Shown here piece by piece: positions 36,140 to 45,022 of a stretch of 64,000 bases of DNA. Made by a program: the position numbers and the translations under genes. The stretch comes from Pseudomonas mendocina (GTDB taxonomy: Bacteria; Pseudomonadota; Gammaproteobacteria; Pseudomonadales; Pseudomonadaceae). The notes under the pieces were generated by a model. It was not told the origin of the DNA and made no database searches. It saw nothing but the letters and a program-made list of their open reading frames with translations. Location of the stretch: the NCBI GenBank assembly GCA_037482215.1, contig CP148074.1, positions 4,588,001 through 4,652,000 on the forward strand, given 5' to 3'. Every line of letters begins with the position of its first letter. Positions within the stretch are counted from its first letter, which is position 1.

Positions 36140-36928
36140 TCATATAAGTCCTAACTTACGTAAGCTGGCCTTGCCTAACTCAACACGTTTGCTGGCGTCT
36201 TTGAGATCGTCCATCGGCATGTTCAGAGCAAAGGTGTAGTAGCGGCCATCCTGCTCCACCCAGCCGACCCACCAGCCCACGCCGGGTTTGATGGCTTTGC
36301 TCCAACCTGTCTTGCCGTAGAGGCGCCAGTTGGGCCCTTCTTCCAGCAGGGTGATCTCCCTTACCGCTTCCTGAATCTCCGGGGTAAAGGGCAATTTATC
36401 CTGCACCAGACGCTCTAGAAATTCCGTCTGTTCGATGGCACTGATCGTGAGAGGACCCTCGACCCAAAACGTATTGACCTGCTCCCCCACTTGCCCGTTA
36501 CCGTAATTCAGGGCGGCGAGCTGTGCTGTCATGCGCTTAAGGCCTACCCGGCGTGCCAGCTCCTGGTAGATCGGGTAGTTGGAAACCGTAATAGCCTCAC
36601 GCAGGCCCATGGCTCGCTCCCAACTTTTAAGGAACTTGGGCTTGCCATCCCAGGGGATCACTTCATCCACACTGCTGACCGCACCTGTGGATAAACCGAT
36701 CAGCGAGTTGGGGATTTTAAACGTCGAGGCGGGGTAAAAGCGGGTTTGCGCACGAGCCTGATTGTAGCCCTCGACCTTGTCGCTGCCGACTTCATGCAAG
36801 ACAAAAGTCCCGTCGATACCGGCCTGCTGGAACAATGTGCCGACGGCCGGGTTTTCCAGCCATTCAGTGGGCTGCGCCTGAACCTGGGCTGTCAGCACCA
36901 GCATGAGCACAAGTGCGATTCGCTTCAT
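36140..36928 (-). CDS. Class D beta-lactamase, OXA-50-like
   Basis: A 262-residue periplasmic serine beta-lactamase with a signal peptide (cleavage after about AQVQAQ). Motifs: PASTFK with the acylating Ser and the Lys that is carboxylated in active enzymes, SNY where SxV is usual, YGN in LNYGNGQVG, and YGKTGW. The chain as a whole (IGLSTGAVSSVDEVIPWDGK, YQELARRVGLKRM) resembles the intrinsic OXA-50 of P. aeruginosa, recalled not aligned. ATG 36928 has GGGA six bases upstream. The Tyr in the second motif is unusual for an active enzyme. Confidence 0.88.
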   Translation of the reverse strand: MKRIALVLMLVLTAQVQAQPTEWLENPAVGTLFQQAGIDGTFVLHEVGSDKVEGYNQARAQTRFYPASTFKIPNSLIGLSTGAVSSVDEVIPWDGKPKFLKSWERAMGLREAITVSNYPIYQELARRVGLKRMTAQLAALNYGNGQVGEQVNTFWVEGPLTISAIEQTEFLERLVQDKLPFTPEIQEAVREITLLEEGPNWRLYGKTGWSKAIKPGVGWWVGWVEQDGRYYTFALNMPMDDLKDASKRVELGKASLRKLGLI

Positions 36929-36992
36929 CTTCATTCCCTGAGGTAAAGCCGTTGGAGGCAGAATCTGTCACGCAGGTTCCATGCCCAATATG

Positions 36993-37871
36993 TCAGCCCT
37001 TTTGCAGGAGAAAGCCCCTGACCCGCACAGCCGTATCCACAGGCTGCTCCTGCATAAAACAATGCCCGCCCGTTACTGTACGGGCACGGACGTGGGGATT
37101 TATCGCCGTCCAGCGGGCGGCAGACTGGGCCACAAAGGGAAAGCTGTGCTCGCCATAAAGCATCAACGAAGGCGTAGTGATTTTGTTCAATGAAGGCCAC
37201 AGGCGTCGCGGATACGAGCTGAAGATTTCTGCTTCACGGCTGGGGCGGCAACACAACTCGACGCCTTGCTCGGTATCGCGCAGGGCGTATTGAATATAGG
37301 CGTCAAAAGCCGCCTCATCCCAGCCACGGAACATACCCCGGCCATGCAGGGCGGCATAAGCAGCGGCACGCTCAGGCCACTGACTGCGCCGACTGCGGGC
37401 TTTAGTGGCCATGGTGTTGCGCTTACTCAAGCCAACCACATCAGACAATGCCATCACCCCGATCATGGCCTTGCTGAACAATACCGGGTCTAGCAACACA
37501 GCCCGCTGAAACAAGTCTGGATGCCGAGCTAGGATCAGGCAGGTGAGCACGCCGCCAAAGCTATGGCCGACAGCATAGGCTGGGGCAGCGCCAAAGCGGC
37601 TGCGACCTTGGGCAAACGCTTCTACAGCCATTTCGGCATTGCGGTTCCAGCCGTGGAAGCGACCACCGTGATCCGTCTCACCGTGCCCCTGAACATCACA
37701 CAACCAGAGATCGAAATCCTCTGCCAGGGCCTGCAGCATGGGTGTGTACACACGGCCGCAGTAGCCATTGCCATGTAGAAAATGCAGGACAGGCTTACCG
37801 CTGGGCGGCGTGTGCCAACCACGCAGGGTAAAACCGGCGGAACAAGGGTGAGACCAGGGTTGCAGATCCAT
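36993..37871 (-). CDS. Alpha/beta hydrolase
   Basis: A 292-residue cytoplasmic hydrolase. The oxyanion-hole region is HFLHGNGYCGRVY, the nucleophile elbow GHSFGG places Ser near residue 103, and a C-terminal His occurs in VTGGHCFMQEQP. Substrate unknown; lysophospholipase- or epoxide-hydrolase-like enzymes share this layout. It lies 64 bases upstream of the beta-lactamase gene on the same strand. Confidence 0.85.
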   Translation of the reverse strand: MDLQPWSHPCSAGFTLRGWHTPPSGKPVLHFLHGNGYCGRVYTPMLQALAEDFDLWLCDVQGHGETDHGGRFHGWNRNAEMAVEAFAQGRSRFGAAPAYAVGHSFGGVLTCLILARHPDLFQRAVLLDPVLFSKAMIGVMALSDVVGLSKRNTMATKARSRRSQWPERAAAYAALHGRGMFRGWDEAAFDAYIQYALRDTEQGVELCCRPSREAEIFSSYPRRLWPSLNKITTPSLMLYGEHSFPFVAQSAARWTAINPHVRARTVTGGHCFMQEQPVDTAVRVRGFLLQKG

Positions 37872-37913
37872 CTAAAAACCTAAAACGGTGGCGCGATTGG
37901 TAAATGCAGCAGG

Positions 37914-38876
37914 CTACAGACGGCAAGCGCTGAACGCAGCCTGCAAAACTGCCACATCCTGTGGCTCGGTGAAAATCAATTCCAGCCGCGAGTCTTTGCG
38001 CCACTCGCTGCTCTGCCAATGCAGCGCCTGGCCACGCAAGGCATTGGCCGACAGCCAACCCGCATTGGTCTGTAAGACCAGCTTGGCACGCTGCCAAGGC
38101 AGGCTGGTCAGCCATTGCTGCACGCGCATCAACTCAAACTGCTGCGCCGGGTGCCAGCGCCAACCGATGCTCCAGCCTTCAGGCTGTTGCTGCACCTGGC
38201 AGATCGGCTCATCGGCATTGAGCCACAGCTGCGGCATCGGCGCTGGGCCAGCGGGCAAACTGGGCGCCGCCTCAGCGGCTTGCGCCTGGGTAGTAATGCC
38301 CGGCAGTTGTTGCAGCTCAACCCGGCCTTGTGTTGTCCAGTGCAGGGCTGTCTGCGGCAACTGTGCAGCCAGCGCGGCGCGGGCCGTTTCGTCCAGTTGT
38401 TCGGACTTATTCAGCACCAGCAATCCGGCACTGGCGAGGGTTTCCTGCTGGGCTTCCGGCAAGCCCTGCCCTGCCGCCAGCGCTTGTGCATCGAGCACCA
38501 TCAGCAGCGGCTGTACAGCCAACACATCCAACCACGGGGCATCACGCAACTGCCCCTGCAATTGCAGCGGATGCCCCAGGCCTGAGGGTTCGATAAACAG
38601 CCGGTGCGGCTTAGCCTTACGCAGCAGGCGCCCCAGCCCCACTTGAAACGGCACGCCACTCACACAGCACAGGCAACCACCGGCCACCTCGCCCATGCTG
38701 ACACCGTCGTCATCCGTGCTCAGCAGCGCGGCATCCAGCCCGACCAACCCGAATTCGTTGATCAGCAGTGCCCAGCGCTCATGGGCCGGGCGCTGTTTAA
38801 GCAGTTGCTGAATCAGGCTGGTCTTGCCTGCGCCGAGCGGCCCGGCAATCACATGGGTGGGGATCTGAGTGAGCAT
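37914..38876 (-). CDS. CobW/COG0523 family GTPase (first copy)
   Basis: A 320-residue G3E-family P-loop protein: Walker A GPLGAGKTSL near residue 12, the metal-binding GGCLCC (CxCC motif), the guanine-specificity loop LNKSE, and a smaller C-terminal CobW_C domain. Family members load Zn, Co or other metals onto client proteins. Its neighbourhood with zigA-like, DUF1826 and folE2 genes suggests zinc homeostasis. It is divergent from the small Cys-rich secreted protein gene. No Zur-like dyad was seen in that 126-bp gap. Confidence 0.85.
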   Translation of the reverse strand: MLTQIPTHVIAGPLGAGKTSLIQQLLKQRPAHERWALLINEFGLVGLDAALLSTDDDGVSMGEVAGGCLCCVSGVPFQVGLGRLLRKAKPHRLFIEPSGLGHPLQLQGQLRDAPWLDVLAVQPLLMVLDAQALAAGQGLPEAQQETLASAGLLVLNKSEQLDETARAALAAQLPQTALHWTTQGRVELQQLPGITTQAQAAEAAPSLPAGPAPMPQLWLNADEPICQVQQQPEGWSIGWRWHPAQQFELMRVQQWLTSLPWQRAKLVLQTNAGWLSANALRGQALHWQSSEWRKDSRLELIFTEPQDVAVLQAAFSACRL

Positions 38877-39002
38877 GGTCTGGGTGTTTTCTGCGTTGGG
38901 ATTAGCAGCATTCTAACGCTGGATCGCGCAACGCGTTTTGGCGCATCATCCGCACCTGCGGCCCACCCCGACGGGCTGACGCCACTGCTCAAGGAGAACC
39001 CC

Positions 39003-39356
39003 ATGCGAATTGCCCTGTTATTGACGTTGCTGGCCTCATCCAGCCTCGCGTGGGGCGAAGCCTGCGTGGTGCATACCCAAGCCGAACGGCTGGACGTGAA
39101 GGTCTGCCAGCAGAACCGCAGCATTCCGCCCAATCTGTTTCGCACCGGCTTCTGTAAGCCGCAGCTCAAAGGACAGAAGGTTGAAGTCGATTTTGTCGAG
39201 CAGTGCCCCATCGGCGCCTTTGGCGTTTGCCGCAACGCCGGGGTCAGCGGCACACCCTACAAACAGGACATTCATTACTACGGCGTAGCCAGTGACGCCG
39301 CGTACCTCAAACCCTACTGTGAAAAGCAGAGCCGGGGCGTATGGATGGCCTATTAG
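39003..39356 (+). CDS. Small exported Cys-rich protein
   Basis: A 117-residue protein with a signal peptide (MRIALLLTLLASSSLAWGEA). The mature chain has six Cys (EACVV, VKVCQQ, GFCKP, EQCPI, GVCRN, PYCEK), enough for three disulfides, and no other motif I know. An AGGAG site lies seven bases before the ATG. Its stop overlaps the end of the convergent DUF1826 gene by four bases. Given the zinc-related neighbours, a metal-linked periplasmic role is possible but not shown. Confidence 0.65.
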   Translation: MRIALLLTLLASSSLAWGEACVVHTQAERLDVKVCQQNRSIPPNLFRTGFCKPQLKGQKVEVDFVEQCPIGAFGVCRNAGVSGTPYKQDIHYYGVASDAAYLKPYCEKQSRGVWMAY

Positions 39357-40000
39357 GCCAGCCAGTCCAGCGTCAGTAACAAGCGCCGCTCACCTGCCGG
39401 GGGCTGTGGTGAACGGTGGATGATGCCCGCCCCCTCATTGCCGACCCAGCGCTCGCCCTTGGCCATCATCACATGCCCGGCAAGGGCCCGATTGATACGC
39501 TCGGGCCTGACAGGTTCCGCCTGCGGATTGCCCAGCTCGCTGCGCAGCATGGCCTCTTCGGCCAACCACTCACTGCCCACACCGGCATAGCTGGTGATCA
39601 GCCGCACCGGCACGTGGTCAACGTGAAAGCGTGGGCACATCGCCTTGTCCAACGCCCTTAGGCGAAGACCTAAGCGCTGGGCATCGAGCAGAGAAGCATA
39701 GGCGCTTACCAGCCAGCTTATGTCAGTGAGAAACGCATCATGGCCCGGCAAGTCGCTGTACTGGGGCAGCAAATCAGCAAGACTGACCAACTGCTCCGGG
39801 TCATCCAACTCGATATGACGGGTTACGGATAATGTATCCCCCTGAGCCAGCAGGCCCTCGGCAAACTCACTGATGTGCGCCGGTAAATTGCGCTGCCAGA
39901 TGGCCAGGTTCACGTCATCACGCAGGATGTCGGCGAGCACATCCATTCGCTCACTGGCCAGTTGCTGAGGTGCCAGTTGAAGCGCTTCAGCCAGCATCAT
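39353..40000 (-). CDS. DUF1826 protein of the zinc-limitation cluster
   Basis: A 215-residue protein with the DUF1826 pattern: DVNLAIWQRNLPAHI, MCPRFHVDHVPVRLITSYAG, ERWVGNEGAGIIHRSPQPPAGERRLLLTLD. The conserved His/Asp residues (FHVDH) suggest a metal-dependent, possibly oxygenase-like fold, which is inference. Its ATG overlaps the stop of the GTPase gene (ATGA), so the two are translationally coupled. In Pseudomonas DUF1826 genes accompany Zur-regulated CobW genes. Confidence 0.82.
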   Translation of the reverse strand: MMLAEALQLAPQQLASERMDVLADILRDDVNLAIWQRNLPAHISEFAEGLLAQGDTLSVTRHIELDDPEQLVSLADLLPQYSDLPGHDAFLTDISWLVSAYASLLDAQRLGLRLRALDKAMCPRFHVDHVPVRLITSYAGVGSEWLAEEAMLRSELGNPQAEPVRPERINRALAGHVMMAKGERWVGNEGAGIIHRSPQPPAGERRLLLTLDWLA

Positions 40001-41202
40001 GCGACATCCTCCACCGTGATACCGAACGGGTCTTCCAGTTCAGCCCAGGCGCTAGGGCCACCTTGCAATTCAAGGTCGTTCAGAAGGCAGGCATCCAACT
40101 CTTCACGCAGCCGTTCGAAGTCGATGTTCTGGCCGATAAAGACCAGTTCCTGGCGGCAATCGCCCACCTGATTGTCCCAATTCTTCATGATCATTTGCAG
40201 GCTCTCCTCATCATGCGGCCATTGGGTTTGTGGCACAAAACGCCACCATCGCCCGGCATGACCATGACGCATCAGCCCGCCCGCCTGGGACCAGCTGCCC
40301 GCGTTCTGGTACTGGCTGGCCAGCCAGAAAAAGCCTTTTGAGCGCAGCAAGCGTCCATTGAGCCATTCACGGTTGATGAAGTTGTAGAAGCGCGGCGGAT
40401 GAAACGGACGACGCGCCCTGTAGACGGTCGATGCAATGCCATACTCCTCAGTCTCCGGCGTGTGTTCACCGCGCAGTTCCTTGAGCCAGCCCGGTGCATG
40501 AGCGGCACGCTCGAAGTCAAAACGCCCGGTGTTGAGCACCTTTTGCAGCGGTACATTGCCCATCACCATCGGCAGAATTTCCGCTTCACTGTTGAGGCCA
40601 CGCAGAATCGCCATCAGCTCTTCACGCTCCTGGCTGCTGATCAGGTCAGCTTTGCTCACCAACAGCACGTCTGCGAACTCCACCTGTTCAATCAGCAGAT
40701 CACTGATGGCGCGCTCATCTTCTTCACCCAGGCTTTCACCTCGGCTAGCCAGGCTTTCCGCGGCTTGATAGTCAGCCAAAAAGTTCACGCCATCGACCAC
40801 CGTGACCATGGTGTCCAGCCGTGCCAGGTCGGACAGGCTGCGGCCTTGCTCGTCACGGAAAGTGAAGGTTTCAGCCACTTGCAGCGGCTCAGAGATGCCG
40901 GTGGATTCGATCAGCAGGTAATCGAAACGGCCCTCTTCAGCCAAGCGCGCCACTTCGATCAGCAGGTCTTCGCGTAGGGTGCAGCAGATACAGCCGTTGC
41001 TCATTTCCACCAGTTTTTCTTCGGCACGGTTAAGGCTGACATCGCGCTGCACTTCGCTGCCGTCGATGTTGATTTCGCTCATGTCATTCACGATGACCGC
41101 AACTTTGAGGCCGTCGCGGTTTTTCAGAATGGCGTTGAGCAGCGTGCTTTTGCCCGCGCCAAGGAAACCTGACAGCAGGGTTACGGGAAGGGGGCGGTTC
41201 AT
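39997..41202 (-). CDS. CobW/COG0523 GTPase, ZigA-type zinc chaperone
   Basis: A 401-residue G3E GTPase: Walker A LSGFLGAGKST, the CxCC motif in SNGCICCTLRED, ESTGISEP, specificity loop SKAD, and a long C-terminal CobW_C domain (WLASQYQNAGSW, GRWWRFVPQTQWP). ZigA-like proteins are induced by Zur on zinc starvation and move zinc to client enzymes. The start is ATG 41202 with GAGGA upstream; a TTG two codons earlier is less likely. It reads away from a palindromic Zur-like site shared with folE2. Confidence 0.9.
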   Translation of the reverse strand: MNRPLPVTLLSGFLGAGKSTLLNAILKNRDGLKVAVIVNDMSEINIDGSEVQRDVSLNRAEEKLVEMSNGCICCTLREDLLIEVARLAEEGRFDYLLIESTGISEPLQVAETFTFRDEQGRSLSDLARLDTMVTVVDGVNFLADYQAAESLASRGESLGEEDERAISDLLIEQVEFADVLLVSKADLISSQEREELMAILRGLNSEAEILPMVMGNVPLQKVLNTGRFDFERAAHAPGWLKELRGEHTPETEEYGIASTVYRARRPFHPPRFYNFINREWLNGRLLRSKGFFWLASQYQNAGSWSQAGGLMRHGHAGRWWRFVPQTQWPHDEESLQMIMKNWDNQVGDCRQELVFIGQNIDFERLREELDACLLNDLELQGGPSAWAELEDPFGITVEDVA

Positions 41203-41289
41203 TTTCAAGTTGTCCTCATCAGCGGCGCTGGAAGGTCAGGCATGCCTTCAGTCGCTTCTGTATTTGTGTGTTCGGAATCACGATATTAT

Positions 41290-41304
41290 TGTTATAACAT
41301 AACA
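41290..41304. promoter_or_regulatory. Zur-like operator between the GTPase gene and folE2
   Basis: TGTTAT-AAC-ATAACA is a perfect dyad with six-base arms in an AT-rich promoter region. It matches the gammaproteobacterial Zur site (GTTATAnnATAAC class). It lies 29 bp before folE2 and 88 bp before the divergent GTPase start, so one Zur dimer could repress both on zinc sufficiency. Confidence 0.82.
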
Positions 41305-41332
41305 TTTATTCAATCGAAGAGCCCTAATCCCG

Positions 41333-42226
41333 ATGAACGCACCCGCCTTGCCTGACATTGCCGCCCAAGCCAGCAGCCTCGAACAAACCCTCGACTGGGT
41401 GGGCATGGAAGGTATTGCCTTGCCTGTTTTGCTCGCGGAGCAAGCCATCAACACCATCGTCGACGCCGGTGTCAGCCTGGATGACGGCAACGCCCGTGGT
41501 ATCCACATGTCGCGGCTGTTTCTAGGCCTGCACCAACTGGAACAACGACCGCTGACGCTCTCGGCACTCAAGCACGTACTGAGAGACTTCCTGCACAGCC
41601 ATGCTGACCTGTCAGAGCAGGCGTTTATCCGCCTGAGCGGCGAGGCGGTGTTCAATCGGCCTGCGCTGATCAGCGCCCTATCTGGATGGAAGAGCTATCC
41701 CTTCACCCTGCGTGCAAGCCAGTCAGCAAAGGGGTTCCACGTGGAACTACTGTTCAGGCTGAGTTACTCGTCCACCTGCCCTTGCTCGGCAGCACTCGCC
41801 CGCCAGCTGATTCAGCAACAGTTCACCGAGGACTTTCACGGGCAGTCACTGGACCACGAGCGCATGCTGCAATGGTTGGGCTCCAGCAATGGGATTGTCG
41901 CAACGCCGCACAGCCAGCGCAGTGAGGCCACCCTACAGGTGCGGCTTAAGGACGATGTCGATGAAATACCGCTGCTGGCGTTAATCGACCGCGCTGAGAA
42001 AGCCCTCGGCACAGCCGTGCAGACTGCGGTGAAACGTGCGGATGAGCAGGCCTTTGCTCTAGCCAACGGACAAAACCTGATGTTCTGCGAAGACGCCGCC
42101 CGCCGCCTGCACCAGGCGCTGCTGGCAGGCCCTGAATACAACGCTTTCAAGATCAAGGTGGTGCATGCAGAGAGCCTCCATGCACACGATGCGGTGGCGC
42201 TGAGCAGCCACAACTGGGGGCGGTGA
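41333..42226 (+). CDS. folE2: GTP cyclohydrolase FolE2 (type IB)
   Basis: A 297-residue enzyme for the first step of folate synthesis, GTP to dihydroneopterin triphosphate. YSSTCPCSAALARQL holds the catalytic Cys of type IB enzymes; GIHMSRLFLGLHQL and EDAARRL are also family-like. FolE2 works with metals other than zinc and replaces the zinc enzyme FolE under zinc starvation, which fits the Zur-like site upstream. A stem CTGGGGG-N9-CCCCCAG overlaps its stop codon without a T-run. Confidence 0.93.
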   Translation: MNAPALPDIAAQASSLEQTLDWVGMEGIALPVLLAEQAINTIVDAGVSLDDGNARGIHMSRLFLGLHQLEQRPLTLSALKHVLRDFLHSHADLSEQAFIRLSGEAVFNRPALISALSGWKSYPFTLRASQSAKGFHVELLFRLSYSSTCPCSAALARQLIQQQFTEDFHGQSLDHERMLQWLGSSNGIVATPHSQRSEATLQVRLKDDVDEIPLLALIDRAEKALGTAVQTAVKRADEQAFALANGQNLMFCEDAARRLHQALLAGPEYNAFKIKVVHAESLHAHDAVALSSHNWGR

Positions 42227-42409
42227 TTACCCCCAGCGCCAGCATCAAACCTGCCAATAAGCTCAATCCTGCATGGATATATCCCTGGCGTGATCTGTAT
42301 CGGTCAGCATTTTCACGAGGATGGCACTGACAGTCAGCACAATGGTCTTAACTGATCAGATCGCCCACCCGCACGACGCTTTACGTTGTATCCAGGCCAA
42401 GGAGGCTCC

Positions 42410-44278
42410 ATGCAGATCGAAATAGTGGAAATTCGCGACCACCTGGCGCGCTTTCCCCCGTTCGACAGCCTGCCCGAAGACACCTTAAACAGCATTGCAA
42501 CTCAGGTGGAGGTTGCCTACTTCAAGGCGGGCACCGAGATTCTTGAGTACGGTGCCGCAATCCACGACCTGCACTACCTGCGCAGTGGCGCTGTGGAAAT
42601 CTATCGGCGCAGTGGCGAGCTGTACAACCGTCTGAGTGAGGGAGACATCTTCGGTCAGGTTGGTCTGTTGCGCAGCAACAAGGTTCGCTTTCCGGCGACG
42701 GCCATTGAAGACAGCCTGGTGTATTTCATCCCCGAGGCCACCTTCACCCAACTCTGCGAAGAACACGATGGCTTCGCCGAGTTTGTTGAGGCCGACGGCC
42801 AGTCGCGGCTTAAGTCAGCGGTGAAGAACCAGAACAAAGGCAGTGATCTGACTCAGCTCAAGGTCCAGTCTTTGATCACCCGCCCAGCAGTCAGCGTGGC
42901 GCAAGACACGCCCATCCAGCAGGCCGCTCAGGTGATGACCGAACAGAGCGTGTCATCACTGGTGATAACCGACACTGAAGACGACAGCGCGAGCATGGTC
43001 GGCATCCTCACCGACCGCGACCTGCGCACCCGCGTGTTGGCTGCCGGGCTTAGCGGACAAACGCCAGTCAGTGATGTGATGACACCCGACCCGATCACCC
43101 TGCGCAGCAGCGACAGCGTGTTCAGCGCCATGCTGTGCATGCTGCGTAACAACATCCATCATTTACCGATCCTCCATCAGCAGCGCACGGTGGGGCTGCT
43201 CAACCTCTCCGACATCATTCGCTACGAATCCCAAAACAGCCTGTACTTGGTTAACGCCATCTTTAACCAGACCAGCGTTGAGGGCTTACAGAGCCTACTC
43301 CCAGAGTTGCGTGGCAGCTTTGTGCGCATGACCAATGAGCTAGCCACTGCACATATGATCGGCAGCGCCATGTCCAGCATCGGCCGCGCCTTCACCCAGC
43401 GCCTGCTGGAATTGGCAGAGCAGCAGTACGGCCCTCCCCCGGTGTCTTACTGCTTTATGGTGGCAGGCTCCATGGCCCGGGATGAGCAGCTGATACTCAC
43501 CGATCAGGACAACGCTCTGGTACTCAGCGACCGCTACGATCCGGCGCTGCACGGTGAGTACTTCAGCCAGTTGGCCACGTTCGTCTGCGACGGCCTCGCC
43601 GCCTGCGGCTACAGCTACTGCAAAGGCGGGATCATGGCCAGCAACCCACAATGGCGGCAGCCACTGCGGGTCTGGCGCGAGCTGTTTACGCAATGGATCG
43701 AGCAGCCCAATGCCAAAGCCCTACTCAACAGCAGCATCTTCTTCGATCTGGATGGCGTTTACGGCAAAACGGCGCTGGTGGAAAACCTCAAAGACCTGCT
43801 GGCAAACAAGGCCAGCCAAAGCCCAGCCTTTCTTGCTGCCATGGCCCGCAATGCGCTGAACCGCACACCACCGCTGGGCATCTTCCGCACCTTTGTGATG
43901 GAAACCGACGGCCGCCAGAAACACCTCATCAACCTTAAAGGCCGGGGCACTGCGCCGCTGACCGACTTGATCCGGGTGCATGCACTGGCCTGCGGCAGCC
44001 GCGCGCAAAATTCGCTTGAGCGCATCGACGACATCAGCAAAACCAAGCTGCTGCAACCCGAAGCCTTGGAACAACTGCGCTATGCCTTGGAATACCTCAG
44101 CATGGTGCGTATCCGTCATCAGGCGCGGGATGTCTCTGAGGGCCGCGAGCCGGACAATTACATTGAGCCGGAGAACGTCTCCGCCGCTGACCGGCATAAC
44201 CTCAAGGAGGCTTTTCAGGTGCTCAACCGTGCGCAGAAGTTCATTCGCTTCCGCTACCCAGCCAACGCCGGTAAATGA
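42410..44278 (+). CDS. cNMP-binding/CBS-pair/DUF294 nucleotidyltransferase-like protein
   Basis: A 622-residue cytoplasmic protein. A cyclic-nucleotide-binding-like domain (residues about 10-135, with GDIFGQVGLLRSNKVRFPAT) is followed by two CBS motifs (about 155-285), then a DUF294 GlnD-like nucleotidyltransferase domain (FMVAGSMARDEQLILTDQDN gives the G-S and DxD motifs) and its helical C-terminal partner. Proteins of this kind often pair with an exonuclease-like gene, as here. The substrate is unknown. AAGGAGG precedes ATG 42410; the stop overlaps the next start (ATGA). Confidence 0.87.
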   Translation: MQIEIVEIRDHLARFPPFDSLPEDTLNSIATQVEVAYFKAGTEILEYGAAIHDLHYLRSGAVEIYRRSGELYNRLSEGDIFGQVGLLRSNKVRFPATAIEDSLVYFIPEATFTQLCEEHDGFAEFVEADGQSRLKSAVKNQNKGSDLTQLKVQSLITRPAVSVAQDTPIQQAAQVMTEQSVSSLVITDTEDDSASMVGILTDRDLRTRVLAAGLSGQTPVSDVMTPDPITLRSSDSVFSAMLCMLRNNIHHLPILHQQRTVGLLNLSDIIRYESQNSLYLVNAIFNQTSVEGLQSLLPELRGSFVRMTNELATAHMIGSAMSSIGRAFTQRLLELAEQQYGPPPVSYCFMVAGSMARDEQLILTDQDNALVLSDRYDPALHGEYFSQLATFVCDGLAACGYSYCKGGIMASNPQWRQPLRVWRELFTQWIEQPNAKALLNSSIFFDLDGVYGKTALVENLKDLLANKASQSPAFLAAMARNALNRTPPLGIFRTFVMETDGRQKHLINLKGRGTAPLTDLIRVHALACGSRAQNSLERIDDISKTKLLQPEALEQLRYALEYLSMVRIRHQARDVSEGREPDNYIEPENVSAADRHNLKEAFQVLNRAQKFIRFRYPANAGK

Positions 44279-45003
44279 GCATGTTCAGCCTGCTGCGCAA
44301 CCCGATAGAGCAACTGGACTGGGCGGCCCGTTGCAAAGCGCTGGCCGCCGCGACCCAAGAACCGCGCCTGCGCGCCTTTTATGAAGCGGGCTGCGTAGCG
44401 GCGGATACACCTCTGGCAGAGGTGCCGCTATTAGCGCTGGATGTGGAAACCACCGGGCTGGATGCCAGCCGGGACGCCATCGTCAGCCTTGGTCTGGTGC
44501 CTTTTAACCTGCAACGGATTCGCTGCGCGGAGGGCCGTTACTGGGTGGTTAAGCCCGACACAGAGCTGAGCGGCGAGTCGGTCACCCTCCATCACATCAC
44601 CCACAGCGATATCCGCCAGGCTCCGCCACTACCCGCAATTCTCGATGAGTTACTGGAGTGCATGGCCGGGCGGGTCATGGTGGTGCATTACCGTAATATC
44701 GAGCGGCAGTTTCTCGATCAGGCCGCACGCCTGCATCTGGGCGAAGGCTGGCAGTTCCCGCTGATCGACACCATGCAGCTTGAAGCCCTGCTCTACCCCA
44801 AACGCCAGCCCAACTGGTTCGACCGCCTGCTGGGGCGCAAGCCTGTCTCCATCCGCCTGGATGACAGCCGCCAGCGCTACCATCTGCCGCCCTACATGGC
44901 CCACCACGCGCTGACCGATGCGCTGGCCACTGCAGAGCTGTTACAGGCGCAGGTGGTGACTCACCATTCACTGCAGACGCCAGTCGGCCAACTCTGGAGT
45001 TGA
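44275..45003 (+). CDS. DnaQ-like 3'-5' exonuclease
   Basis: A 242-residue DEDDh exonuclease. Exo I LALDVETTGLD, Exo II region VVHYRNIERQFLDQ, Exo III HHALTDALATAELL with the catalytic His. The first 45 residues form an extra N-terminal stretch. It is translationally coupled to the DUF294 gene through ATGA. The pair is common in Pseudomonas next to transporter genes, and its role may be in nucleotide signalling or RNA/DNA trimming rather than replication. Confidence 0.87.
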   Translation: MSMFSLLRNPIEQLDWAARCKALAAATQEPRLRAFYEAGCVAADTPLAEVPLLALDVETTGLDASRDAIVSLGLVPFNLQRIRCAEGRYWVVKPDTELSGESVTLHHITHSDIRQAPPLPAILDELLECMAGRVMVVHYRNIERQFLDQAARLHLGEGWQFPLIDTMQLEALLYPKRQPNWFDRLLGRKPVSIRLDDSRQRYHLPPYMAHHALTDALATAELLQAQVVTHHSLQTPVGQLWS

Positions 45004-45022
45004 AGGCCGCACGTACGCCTAA

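Noticed and set aside
36133..36169. Terminator behind the oxacillinase gene (GGCCAGCT...AGCTGGCC)
   Set aside because: The inverted repeat spans the stop codon and has no T-run on either strand.
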